From DASUMF01 sp040510575 (GTDB taxonomy: Bacteria > Actinomycetota > Acidimicrobiia > IMCC26256 > DASPTH01): 5,871 nucleotides of DNA. The stretch covers positions 1 through 5,871 of the forward strand of contig JBEVIU010000018.1 of NCBI GenBank assembly GCA_040510575.1. Reading direction: 5' to 3'. The notes beneath the pieces were generated by a model. That model searched no databases and had not been told where the DNA came from. It saw only the letters and a list, made by a program, of their open reading frames with translations. Both the position numbers and the translations under genes were made by a program. Of the stretch, positions 1-4,860 are shown piece by piece. Every line of letters begins with the position of its first letter. Positions within the stretch are counted from its first letter, which is position 1.

Positions 1-544
1 AGGTGGACGGCTTGTCGTTGCGAAGGATCGCGCGGAGTGACTGCATCGCCCGGTACACGCGCTGGCGCGCGCCGTGCTCGGTCGTGTGCAGTCGCTCGGC
101 CACCGTCTCGTAGGCGAGCTCCTCGAGGAACCTGAGCTGCAGCACCTCGCGGTCGATCGCGTCGAGCTCGTCGAACGCGGCTCGAGCGGCCACGTCGGCG
201 TCGCGGTCGTCGACGGGACCCTCATCGATCGTCGGGTCGAGCACGCCCAGCTCGGGCATCTCGGCCCGCGGCTCCACCGACACGCGGGCCCGAGCTCGGG
301 CCTGGTCGGTGGCGAGGTTGCGCACGATCCGCATCACGTACCACTTCGCCCGCGCCGCGTCCGACACGATCGTGCCGCGCTGCAACGCTCGCACCACAGC
401 AGTCTGGGCCAGATCCTCGGCGTCGGCGTCGCTGCGGGTGAACGAACGTGCGTAGCGGAAGATCTCGCGGTGGTGCTCCACGACGACCTCGCGCAGGTCG
501 ACCCATTCGTCGCCCGCACCACCATGCTCGCCTGGTGCCCGCAT
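1..544 (-). CDS. ECF-type RNA polymerase sigma factor (3' end cut by window)
   Basis: Reading the minus strand from ATG at 544 gives 181 codons without a stop up to the window edge, so the C-terminus is missing. Sigma factors of this class bind core RNA polymerase and direct it to a limited set of promoters. Region 2 is visible at residues 24-54 (HHREIFRYARSFTRSDADAEDL and following), the core-binding and -10-recognition helix. The linker (about 85-120) is rich in Arg, Asp and Glu. Region 4, with its helix-turn-helix, spans about 123-172 (FDELDAIDREVLQLRFLEEL, then the HTTEHGARQRVYRAMQSLR stretch). The start was chosen because no other ATG or GTG lies in frame upstream near region 2; its ribosome site is weak. 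The gene diverges from the dehydrogenase. ECF sigma genes are often followed by an anti-sigma gene, which here would lie outside the window. Family call firm; subgroup and target unknown. Confidence 0.88.
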   Translation of the reverse strand, partial: MRAPGEHGGAGDEWVDLREVVVEHHREIFRYARSFTRSDADAEDLAQTAVVRALQRGTIVSDAARAKWYVMRIVRNLATDQARARARVSVEPRAEMPELGVLDPTIDEGPVDDRDADVAARAAFDELDAIDREVLQLRFLEELAYETVAERLHTTEHGARQRVYRAMQSLRAILRNDKPST

Positions 545-582
545 CCCGCTGCCGTTCCGCCCAACGCTTCCGAATCGCCGGT

Positions 583-612
583 ACCGTACATTCCGGACAC
601 GAGGGAAGGCAA
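583..612 (-). promoter_or_regulatory. Candidate promoter of the sigma factor gene
   Basis: On the minus strand TTGCCT (612-607) is followed after 18 bases by TACGGT (588-583). These match the housekeeping -35 and -10 consensus at 4/6 and the TANNNT pattern. A start site about seven bases on would leave a leader of roughly 30 bases before the ATG at 544. The region also holds the divergent signal of the dehydrogenase gene. Assignment is by eye and the -35 match is modest. Confidence 0.3.
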
Positions 613-622
613 TGGGCGCCGG

Positions 623-628
623 TAGGGT
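623..628 (+). promoter_or_regulatory. -10-like hexamer of the dehydrogenase gene
   Basis: TAGGGT (TANNNT pattern) ends exactly six bases before the ATG at 635, the spacing that would place the transcription start at or next to the start codon (leaderless mRNA). No good -35 is seen 17 bases upstream. The AGGG within it could instead serve as a weak Shine-Dalgarno sequence eight bases from the ATG, so its role is ambiguous. Confidence 0.35.
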
Positions 629-634
629 GCCGAC

Positions 635-1591
635 ATGAGCGCCGCTCGGGTCCTCGTCACCCGGCAGTTCGTCAGCGGAGGGCTCGACCCGCTGCTCGCG
701 GCGGGCCACGAGATCGTCGAGCGCTCCGACGACACGCCGTTCACGCCGACCGAGCTGGCCGCGGCAGTGGCCGACGTCGACGCGGTCGTGTGCGCGCTCA
801 CCGATCCCTTCGACGCCGTCGTGCTGCGCGCGGGTGCCGCCGGCCGGCTCCGAGTGGTTGCCAATGTCGCGGTCGGCTACGACAACATCGACGTCGTGAC
901 CGCGACCGAGCTGGGGATCGCGGTCTGCAACACGCCCGGTGTGCTCGACGAGACCACGGCCGACCTTGCGTTCCTGCTGCTCCTCGCGGCGGCGCGCCGG
1001 ACGTCCGACGCGGAAGCCGACCTGCGCAACGGTCGCTGGACCGGCTTCCGCATGGGCAACTTCCTCGGCACCGACGTGCACGGCCGCTCACTGGGCATCG
1101 TCGGGTACGGCCGCATCGGTCAAGCGGTCGCGCGCCGCGCCGCCGGGTTCGGGATGACGGTGCTCCACCACACGCGCCACGACACCGGGGTGGCCGGGTG
1201 GACCGCCGACCTCGACGACCTGTTCCGCACGTCCGACGCGGTCACGCTCCACGTGCCCCTCACCCCCGACACGTTCCATCTCGTCGACGCCCAGCGACTC
1301 GCGCTCATGCCGTCGCACGCGGTGCTCGTGAACACCGCGCGCGGCCAGGTGGTCGACGAGGTGGCGCTGGCCGACGCGCTGGAGCGGGGCACCATCTTCG
1401 GCGCTGGCCTCGACGTGTTCGAGCACGAGCCGCAGGTCCACCCGCGCCTGCTCGCCGCGCCGCACGCCGTGCTCGTCCCGCACATCGGCAGCGCCACCGA
1501 GCAGACCCGCCGAGCCATGACCGAGCTCGCCTGCTCCGGCGTGGTCGCGGTCCTCGCTGGCGAGCGCCCCCCGAACCTCGTCACCCCCTGA
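635..1591 (+). CDS. D-isomer-specific 2-hydroxyacid dehydrogenase (glyoxylate/hydroxypyruvate reductase-like)
   Basis: The 318-residue product has the length and layout of the D-2-hydroxyacid dehydrogenase family, which reduces 2-keto acids to D-2-hydroxy acids with NAD(P)H in the cytoplasm. The substrate-binding part includes ANVAVGYDNID at 76-86 and CNTPGVLDETTADLAF at 98-113. The Rossmann dinucleotide motif is GYGRIG at 157-162. The catalytic triad is complete: Arg236 in NTARG, Glu265 in DVFEHEP, and His283 in PHIGSAT. The sequence ends just after NLV, the usual family C-terminus. Glyoxylate, hydroxypyruvate or phenylpyruvate are all possible substrates, and sequence alone does not choose between them. 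The ATG was preferred because the family N-terminus (ARVLVTRQF) begins four residues later. It stands alone on its strand, between a divergent sigma gene and a converging PadR operon, and a long palindrome begins a few bases after the stop. Confidence 0.93.
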   Translation: MSAARVLVTRQFVSGGLDPLLAAGHEIVERSDDTPFTPTELAAAVADVDAVVCALTDPFDAVVLRAGAAGRLRVVANVAVGYDNIDVVTATELGIAVCNTPGVLDETTADLAFLLLLAAARRTSDAEADLRNGRWTGFRMGNFLGTDVHGRSLGIVGYGRIGQAVARRAAGFGMTVLHHTRHDTGVAGWTADLDDLFRTSDAVTLHVPLTPDTFHLVDAQRLALMPSHAVLVNTARGQVVDEVALADALERGTIFGAGLDVFEHEPQVHPRLLAAPHAVLVPHIGSATEQTRRAMTELACSGVVAVLAGERPPNLVTP

Positions 1592-1593
1592 AG

Positions 1594-1664
1594 CCCCTCA
1601 TCGTTTTGGCGTACCCCAGCCACCGAATTCGTGGGTCCGGGTACGCCAAAACGGAGTGAAGGGG
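1594..1664. repeat. Two-level palindromic repeat, copy 1
   Basis: A perfect 15-bp inverted repeat (1602-1616 with 1639-1653; left arm CGTTTTGGCGTACCC) encloses a smaller stem, CCAC (1620-1623) with GTGG (1631-1634), around a 7-base loop. An outer CCCCT/AGGGG pair (1594-1598 with 1660-1664) may extend it. It lies between the converging dehydrogenase and membrane-protein genes, within 10-20 bases of both stops. The same outer arm and inner stem recur near 2708-2754. The T-run is in the left arm and the A-run in the right arm, and no T-tract follows on either strand, so it is not a textbook intrinsic terminator, though it could still end or protect transcripts from both sides. Confidence 0.85.
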
Positions 1665-1673
1665 GTACCGCGG

Positions 1674-2258
1674 TCAGGCGGTGGCGCCACCGCTGGTGCC
1701 GCGGCGGCTCGCGAGCTGCGCCACACCCATGAACAGGCCGAGGACGACCAGCACGATCGAGGCGCTGAACCCGAACATGGCCACGGTCCACGCGAGCTCG
1801 CCGGGCACTGCCGAGCGCCAGTCCTCGGGCCACGGCATGGCGAAGATGATGAACAGCACCGCAAACAGCGCGACGCCGCTCCCCGCGAACTTCCACCAGC
1901 GCTGCTCCGACACGCGATGCCCGCGCATGCGCAAGATGGCATAGAGCTCCCACGCCAACACGAGCAGGAGCACGAGCCCGAGGATCGCGCCGCCCACGAG
2001 GAGGAACGCGATCGCGGCGATGCCCGTGAGCACGGCGGCAACCGTCAACTTGGTTTGCGGTGATGCGTTCATCAAACTCTCCCAGTACTGATAGGGGGCA
2101 CTGATCGACACGTCGCGCAGCGCACTGCCCCAGGCGCGGCGACCGCCGTCGCGTCGCACGCGATCGGCGAACAGCTGCACCATCGGCTCGCCGTACTCGC
2201 GACGGAACTTCGGCGGGTACACGCGCGTGACCGCGCGGTACGTGCGCACGCTCGGCAT
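1674..2258 (-). CDS. Four-helix membrane protein, partner of the PadR regulator
   Basis: The product has 194 residues. Residues 6-35 (TYRAVTRVYPPKFRREYGEPMVQLFADRV core) match the amphipathic Tyr/Pro/Arg-rich prefix I know from actinobacterial and acidobacterial membrane proteins and permeases encoded next to PadR regulators. It is followed by about four hydrophobic segments (near 71-87, 88-108, 124-143 and 154-182), with a short basic loop (RMRGHRVSEQRWWK) between the second and third. No ATPase, protease or FtsX-like domain is present, so it has the prefix without a recognisable permease body, and its biochemical role is unknown. The start is placed at ATG 2258, whose first base is the last base of the PadR stop; GGGAG lies six bases upstream. 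GTG at 2261 is an alternative. The overlap implies translational coupling and control by PadR. Confidence 0.8.
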   Translation of the reverse strand: MPSVRTYRAVTRVYPPKFRREYGEPMVQLFADRVRRDGGRRAWGSALRDVSISAPYQYWESLMNASPQTKLTVAAVLTGIAAIAFLLVGGAILGLVLLLVLAWELYAILRMRGHRVSEQRWWKFAGSGVALFAVLFIIFAMPWPEDWRSAVPGELAWTVAMFGFSASIVLVVLGLFMGVAQLASRRGTSGGATA

Positions 2259-2611
2259 CACGCGCTCCCGAGCTGCGGGTTGCGCGCGCCGGCGTGGCGC
2301 AGCAGCGTCTTCATCCGTGCGGTCTCGCCCGCTCGCGCCCGCGCGCCGAGCGCGGTGACGCGGTAGTAGCGACGGCGCTCGTCGTCGAGCGCGGGGTCGG
2401 GGCGCTCCTCGGTCTCCTCGATGAGGCCGTCGGCGAGCATCCGCTTGATCGACCCGTAGAGCGTGCCGGGCCCCATCGTGACGGCGCCGTCGGTGATCTC
2501 CTCGACCCTGCCCATGATGGCGTAGCCGTGCTGCTCGTCATCGCCGAGCGCCAGCAGGATGTGGAACACCGACGGGGGGAGCGGCTTGGTGCCTTCGGTG
2601 GAACGGGCCAT
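2258..2611 (-). CDS. PadR-family transcriptional regulator
   Basis: The 117-residue protein is essentially one winged helix-turn-helix of the PadR type, usually a dimeric repressor of an adjacent membrane-protein or transporter gene. Family features in order are: LPPSVFHILLAL at 11-22; HGYAIMGRVEEITDGAVTMGPGTLYGSIKRML at about 28-59, the recognition region with its conserved GPGTLYG; GLIEE at 62-66; and the wing DERRRYYRVTALG at 77-89. The short C-terminal helix is typical of small PadR proteins. The start is ATG 2611 because GAGGG lies seven bases upstream and the family sequence begins soon after. An upstream in-frame start near 2665 would lie inside the operator and add unrelated residues. 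The stop overlaps the start of the membrane-protein gene. A palindrome across its promoter suggests autorepression; the inducing signal cannot be told from sequence. Confidence 0.92.
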   Translation of the reverse strand: MARSTEGTKPLPPSVFHILLALGDDEQHGYAIMGRVEEITDGAVTMGPGTLYGSIKRMLADGLIEETEERPDPALDDERRRYYRVTALGARARAGETARMKTLLRHAGARNPQLGSA

Positions 2612-2652
2612 GTCGGAACCCTCAGGGAGACGCGCGACTGCATCGCAGGTCG

Positions 2653-2673
2653 CTATATCGACCAACGATATAG
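2653..2673. promoter_or_regulatory. Palindromic operator, probable PadR binding site
   Basis: CTATATCG (2653-2660) and CGATATAG (2666-2673) are perfect 8-base inverted arms separated by five bases. This AT-rich dyad stands out from the GC-rich surroundings. It overlaps the -10 box and the expected start site of the PadR promoter, so a bound dimer would block polymerase. Assignment to PadR is inferred from position. Confidence 0.6.
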
Positions 2674-2693
2674 ACCGAGGCCCGCCCCGTCAA
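2665..2693 (-). promoter_or_regulatory. Promoter of the PadR-membrane protein operon
   Basis: On the minus strand TTGACG (2693-2688; 5/6 of the -35 consensus) is followed by exactly 17 bases and then TATCGT (2670-2665; TANNNT). Transcription would begin near 2658, giving a leader of about 45 bases that carries the GAGGG ribosome site before the ATG at 2611. This is the best -35/-10 pair in the window, and the -10 box lies inside the palindromic operator. Confidence 0.6.
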
Positions 2694-2707
2694 CCCCCGA
2701 AACAGCG

Positions 2708-2754
2708 TTCTGGCGTACCCGAACCACCTGCGCGGTGGTCGTGGTACGCCAAAA
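2708..2754. repeat. Two-level palindromic repeat, copy 2
   Basis: TGGCGTACC (2711-2719) pairs with GGTACGCCA (2743-2751); one mismatch and two more pairs (TT with AA) extend the stem outward. Inside, ACCACC (2723-2728) pairs perfectly with GGTGGT (2734-2739) around the loop TGCGC. The outer arm and the CCAC/GTGG core match copy 1, while loops and flanks differ, and the inner stem here is longer yet still paired. It begins about 26 bases past the tRNA 3' end and just upstream of the PadR promoter, with no T-tract after it on either strand. Confidence 0.8.
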
Positions 2755-2779
2755 GCCGAGGATCGACCTGAGGATCGAG

Positions 2780-2872
2780 TGGCGGAGGGAGAGGGATTTG
2801 AACCCTCGAAGAGGCTTGTCACCCCTTACTCGCTTAGCAGGCGAGCACTTTCGGCCGCTCAGTCATCCCTCC
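2780..2872 (-). tRNA. tRNA-Ser(GCU), reads AGC and AGU codons
   Basis: The minus strand folds into a class II tRNA with a long variable arm. The acceptor stem is GGAGGGA with TCCCTCC, then discriminator G and an encoded CCA (2782-2780). The D-arm uses ACT/AGT around a GAGCGGCCGAA loop. The anticodon stem CTCGC/GCGAG holds the loop CTGCTAA with anticodon GCT at 2838-2836. The variable arm pairs AAGGGG with CCTCTT. The T-arm is GAGGG-TTCAAAT-CCCTC. The long variable arm and discriminator G fit serine. Length is 93 bases with CCA. Plus-strand frames through this region (for example from 2779) are not genes. Confidence 0.97.
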
Positions 2873-2882
2873 AGAATGGGCC

Positions 2883-2888
2883 AGTGTA
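2883..2888 (-). promoter_or_regulatory. -10-like box of the tRNA-Ser gene
   Basis: TACACT (2888-2883, minus strand; TANNNT) lies ten bases upstream of the first tRNA base, which would give a leader of only a few bases, normal for a tRNA gene. I see no convincing -35. The box falls in the 35-base gap shared with the divergent PHP gene. Confidence 0.35.
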
Positions 2889-2895
2889 CGCGGGG

Positions 2896-2901
2896 TACCT
2901 T
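2896..2901 (+). promoter_or_regulatory. -10-like hexamer of the HhH-PHP gene
   Basis: TACCTT (TANNNT) ends six bases before the GTG at 2908, the position expected for a leaderless transcript. It supports the GTG start over the earlier in-frame GTG at 2884, which lies beside the tRNA and has no such signal. No -35 match is seen. Confidence 0.35.
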
Positions 2902-2907
2902 CGAGGG

Positions 2908-3921
2908 GTGGATCCCGTCGACGCCCTCGAGCAGATCGCCACCCTCCTCGAACGCTCCCGCGCCGGTCGCTACAAGGAAGAGGCCTTCCGCCGCGCGGCC
3001 GACGCCCTGCGCGACCGCCCGGTCGACGAGCTGCGCGAGCTCGCGGCCGCCGGCACCCTCGAGTCGCTGCCGGGGATCGGCTCCAGCACCGCACGTGTCG
3101 TCGCCCAGGCCGTCGCCGGAGAGGTGCCCGAGTACCTCGCCCGCCTGGAGGCCGAATCGGCGCCCGACGTCGGAGCAGGCGGCGCGATCCACAGCGCGCT
3201 CGCGGGCGACCTCCACCTCCACTCCAACTGGTCCGACGGCGGGGCCACCATCGAGGCCATGGCGCGCAAGGCAGCCGAGCTCGGTCACCGCTACCTCGCG
3301 CTCACCGATCACTCGCCGCAGCTCAAGGTCGCGCACGGGCTCGAGCCCGAGCGCCTCGAGGAGCAGCTCACCATCGTCGACCGACTCAACGAGGAGCTCG
3401 CGCCGTTCCGCGTGCTCACCGGCATCGAGGTCGACATCCTCGACGATGGCCGGCTCGATCAGGAAGCCGACCTCCTCGCCGAGCTCGACGTCGTGGTGGC
3501 GAGCGTGCACTCGAAGCTACGCATGTCGCACCAGCCGATGACCGACCGCATGGTTGCAGCGATGGCCAACCCGAACTCCGACATCCTCGGGCACTGCACC
3601 GGCCGGATGGTGCTCGGCAAGGGACGCCCCGAGTCCACGTTCGACGCCGAGCTGGTGTTCGGCGTGTGCGCGCACTTCGACAAGGCCGTCGAGATCAACT
3701 GCCGCCCGGAGCGTCTCGACCCCCCGATGCGCCTGCTCGAACGAGTCGTCGCGCTCGGGTGCAAGGTGTCGATCGACTCCGACGCCCATGCCGTGGGGCA
3801 GCTCGAATGGCAGCCCTATGGCTGCAAGCGGGCCGCCGACGCCGGCGTCGACGTCGACCAGGTCGTCAACACCTGGCCGGTCGATCGCCTCCTCGCGTGG
3901 ACCGCCTCCCACGCTGCCTGA
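2908..3921 (+). CDS. HhH-PHP protein, PolX-like without the polymerase domain
   Basis: The product has 337 residues. Residues 1-75 form a helix-hairpin-helix domain like the N-terminal 8-kDa domain of family X DNA polymerases, with LPGIGSSTARVVAQAV at 54-69 as the DNA-backbone hairpin. A PHP metallo-hydrolase domain follows from about 99. All nine usual metal ligands can be placed: His103, His105 and Asp110 (DLHLHSNWSDG), His135 (LTDHS), Glu174 (TGIEVDI), His201 (ASVHS), His229 (LGHC), Asp292 and His294 (SDAH). Bacterial PolX is about 570 residues, with polymerase palm and fingers between these parts; here that block is absent. In PolX the PHP domain is a Mn-dependent 3'-5' exonuclease and AP endonuclease, so a DNA-end repair nuclease is likely, though a small-molecule phosphoesterase remains possible. 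GTG 2908 starts the HhH domain cleanly. It precedes the AraC-MGMT gene by 60 bases. Confidence 0.88.
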   Translation: MDPVDALEQIATLLERSRAGRYKEEAFRRAADALRDRPVDELRELAAAGTLESLPGIGSSTARVVAQAVAGEVPEYLARLEAESAPDVGAGGAIHSALAGDLHLHSNWSDGGATIEAMARKAAELGHRYLALTDHSPQLKVAHGLEPERLEEQLTIVDRLNEELAPFRVLTGIEVDILDDGRLDQEADLLAELDVVVASVHSKLRMSHQPMTDRMVAAMANPNSDILGHCTGRMVLGKGRPESTFDAELVFGVCAHFDKAVEINCRPERLDPPMRLLERVVALGCKVSIDSDAHAVGQLEWQPYGCKRAADAGVDVDQVVNTWPVDRLLAWTASHAA

Positions 3922-3969
3922 CGTGCATCCCCGCGCGGGAACCGGAGAGCGCATCGCGCCGATGTCCGG

Positions 3970-3975
3970 TATCAA
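3970..3975 (+). promoter_or_regulatory. -10-like hexamer before the AraC-MGMT gene
   Basis: TATCAA ends six bases before ATG 3982, in the same position as the hexamers of the other plus-strand genes, although its last base is A instead of T. The overlapping AAGGA (3974-3978) is six bases before the second ATG (3985) and could be a ribosome site, so a leadered mRNA with start 3985 is the alternative. Confidence 0.25.
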
Positions 3976-3981
3976 GGACAG

Positions 3982-4821
3982 ATGATGACCGACACCGATG
4001 AACGCGTCGCGCGCGTCGAGCGGGCCTGTAGGGCCATCGAGGCCGACGACACCAGCGACCTCCAGCTCGGCGAGCTCGCGGAGCTTGCCGGCACCTCGCC
4101 CGACACCCTGCGCCGCGACTTCCTCCGGGTGCTCGGTGTCACACCCAAGCAGTACGCCGACGGCCTGCGCGTCGAGCGGCTCCGGGCCGAGCTGCGCGAC
4201 GGCCGTCAGGTCACCGACGCCATGTACGACGTCGGGTACGGCTCGAGCAGCGGTCTCTACGAGCAATCGAACGCGCGCCTCGGCATGACGCCGGCGTCGT
4301 ACGGCGCGCGCGGCAAGGGCGCGAGCATTGCGTTCACCATCGCCGACTCCCCGTTCGACCGCCTGATGGTCGCCGCGACCGAACGCGGCGTGTGCAGCGT
4401 GCGCCTCGGCACCGACGACGTCGGCCTCGAAACGCACCTACGCGACGAGTTCGCCGCTGCGTCGGTCTCACGCGACGACGACCTCCTCAAGGCGGCTGTC
4501 GACGAGGTGCTGCGACGCGTCGACGGTGACACACCGCTGCGCGAGGTGCCGCTCGACATGCGGGGCACCGCGTTCCAGCTCAAGGTGTGGCGCGAGCTCC
4601 TGCGCATCCCGCGTGGCGAGACTCGCACCTACGGCGAAGTCGCCGAGGCAGTGGGGTCGCCAGGTGGCGCGCGGGCCGTCGGCCAGGCGTGTGGGATCAA
4701 CCCGGTTGCGTTCGTGGTGCCGTGTCACCGCGTCATCGCCGCGAACGGTGGTCTCGGTGGCTACGCATACGGGCTCGACGTGAAGCGTCGCATCCTCGAC
4801 GAGGAGACCTCGCCCGCCTGA
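3982..4821 (+). CDS. AraC-type HTH / O6-methylguanine-DNA methyltransferase fusion (Ada-like)
   Basis: The product is 279 residues (278 if ATG 3985 is used). Residues 9-108 form an AraC-family double helix-turn-helix (ELAELAGTSPDTLRRDFLRVLGVTPKQY; VTDAMYDVGYGSSSGLYEQ; GMTPASYG). Residues about 115-275 are a methylated-DNA-protein cysteine methyltransferase: FQLKVWRELLRIPRGETRTYGEVA at 198-221, arginine finger Arg231, and acceptor Cys248 in PCHRV, followed by the GLGGYAYGLDVKRRIL end. It removes alkyl groups from O6-alkylguanine in DNA by irreversible transfer to the cysteine. E. coli Ada (354 residues) has an extra N-terminal zinc domain whose cysteine takes methyl from phosphotriesters and switches on the regulator; this protein lacks it. 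Either the HTH is controlled by methylation of Cys248 or it acts only as a DNA-binding aid. It lies between the HhH-PHP and VOC genes. Confidence 0.94.
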   Translation: MMTDTDERVARVERACRAIEADDTSDLQLGELAELAGTSPDTLRRDFLRVLGVTPKQYADGLRVERLRAELRDGRQVTDAMYDVGYGSSSGLYEQSNARLGMTPASYGARGKGASIAFTIADSPFDRLMVAATERGVCSVRLGTDDVGLETHLRDEFAAASVSRDDDLLKAAVDEVLRRVDGDTPLREVPLDMRGTAFQLKVWRELLRIPRGETRTYGEVAEAVGSPGGARAVGQACGINPVAFVVPCHRVIAANGGLGGYAYGLDVKRRILDEETSPA

Positions 4822-4848
4822 GCGGTGGCGCTCGTCTCGCTGCGCGTC

Positions 4849-4854
4849 GATACT
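4849..4854 (+). promoter_or_regulatory. -10-like hexamer before the first VOC gene
   Basis: GATACT (A at position 2, T at position 6; one mismatch to TATACT) ends six bases before ATG 4861. It favours ATG 4861 over GTG 4825, which is four bases after the preceding stop and has no ribosome site. If real, the VOC gene can be transcribed apart from the AraC-MGMT gene. Confidence 0.3.
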
Positions 4855-4860
4855 GACCGG

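Noticed and set aside
561..597. ECF-type autoregulatory promoter for the sigma gene (GGAAT ... CGTT on the minus strand)
   Set aside because: The spacing between the motifs is 23 bases, too long for an ECF promoter.
1602..1653. Classical Rho-independent terminator at copy 1 of the repeat
   Set aside because: The stem is strong, but no T-tract follows on either strand and the T-run/A-run order is reversed; kept as a repeat of unknown role.
448..1659. Long plus-strand reading frame of about 400 codons across the sigma and dehydrogenase genes
   Set aside because: The product is mostly Arg, Pro, Ala and Gly, typical of an off-frame reading of GC-rich DNA, and it overlaps a dehydrogenase with all catalytic residues.
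2779..2907. Upstream extension of the HhH-PHP gene starting inside the tRNA
   Set aside because: Its first residues translate tRNA sequence on the opposite strand; the HhH domain begins right after GTG 2908.
2294..3541. Long plus-strand frame over PadR, the tRNA and part of the PHP gene
   Set aside because: It runs antisense through PadR, through a well-folded tRNA and out of frame through the PHP domain; low-complexity Ser/Arg/Pro composition.
3517..4437. Minus-strand frame of about 300 codons opposite the PHP and AraC-MGMT genes
   Set aside because: Antisense shadow of two confidently identified genes, with Gly/Val/Ala/Asp-rich content and no recognisable domain.
4825..4860. GTG 4825 as start of the first VOC protein
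   Set aside because: No ribosome site, and the added residues are not part of the fold; ATG 4861 has better upstream sequence.
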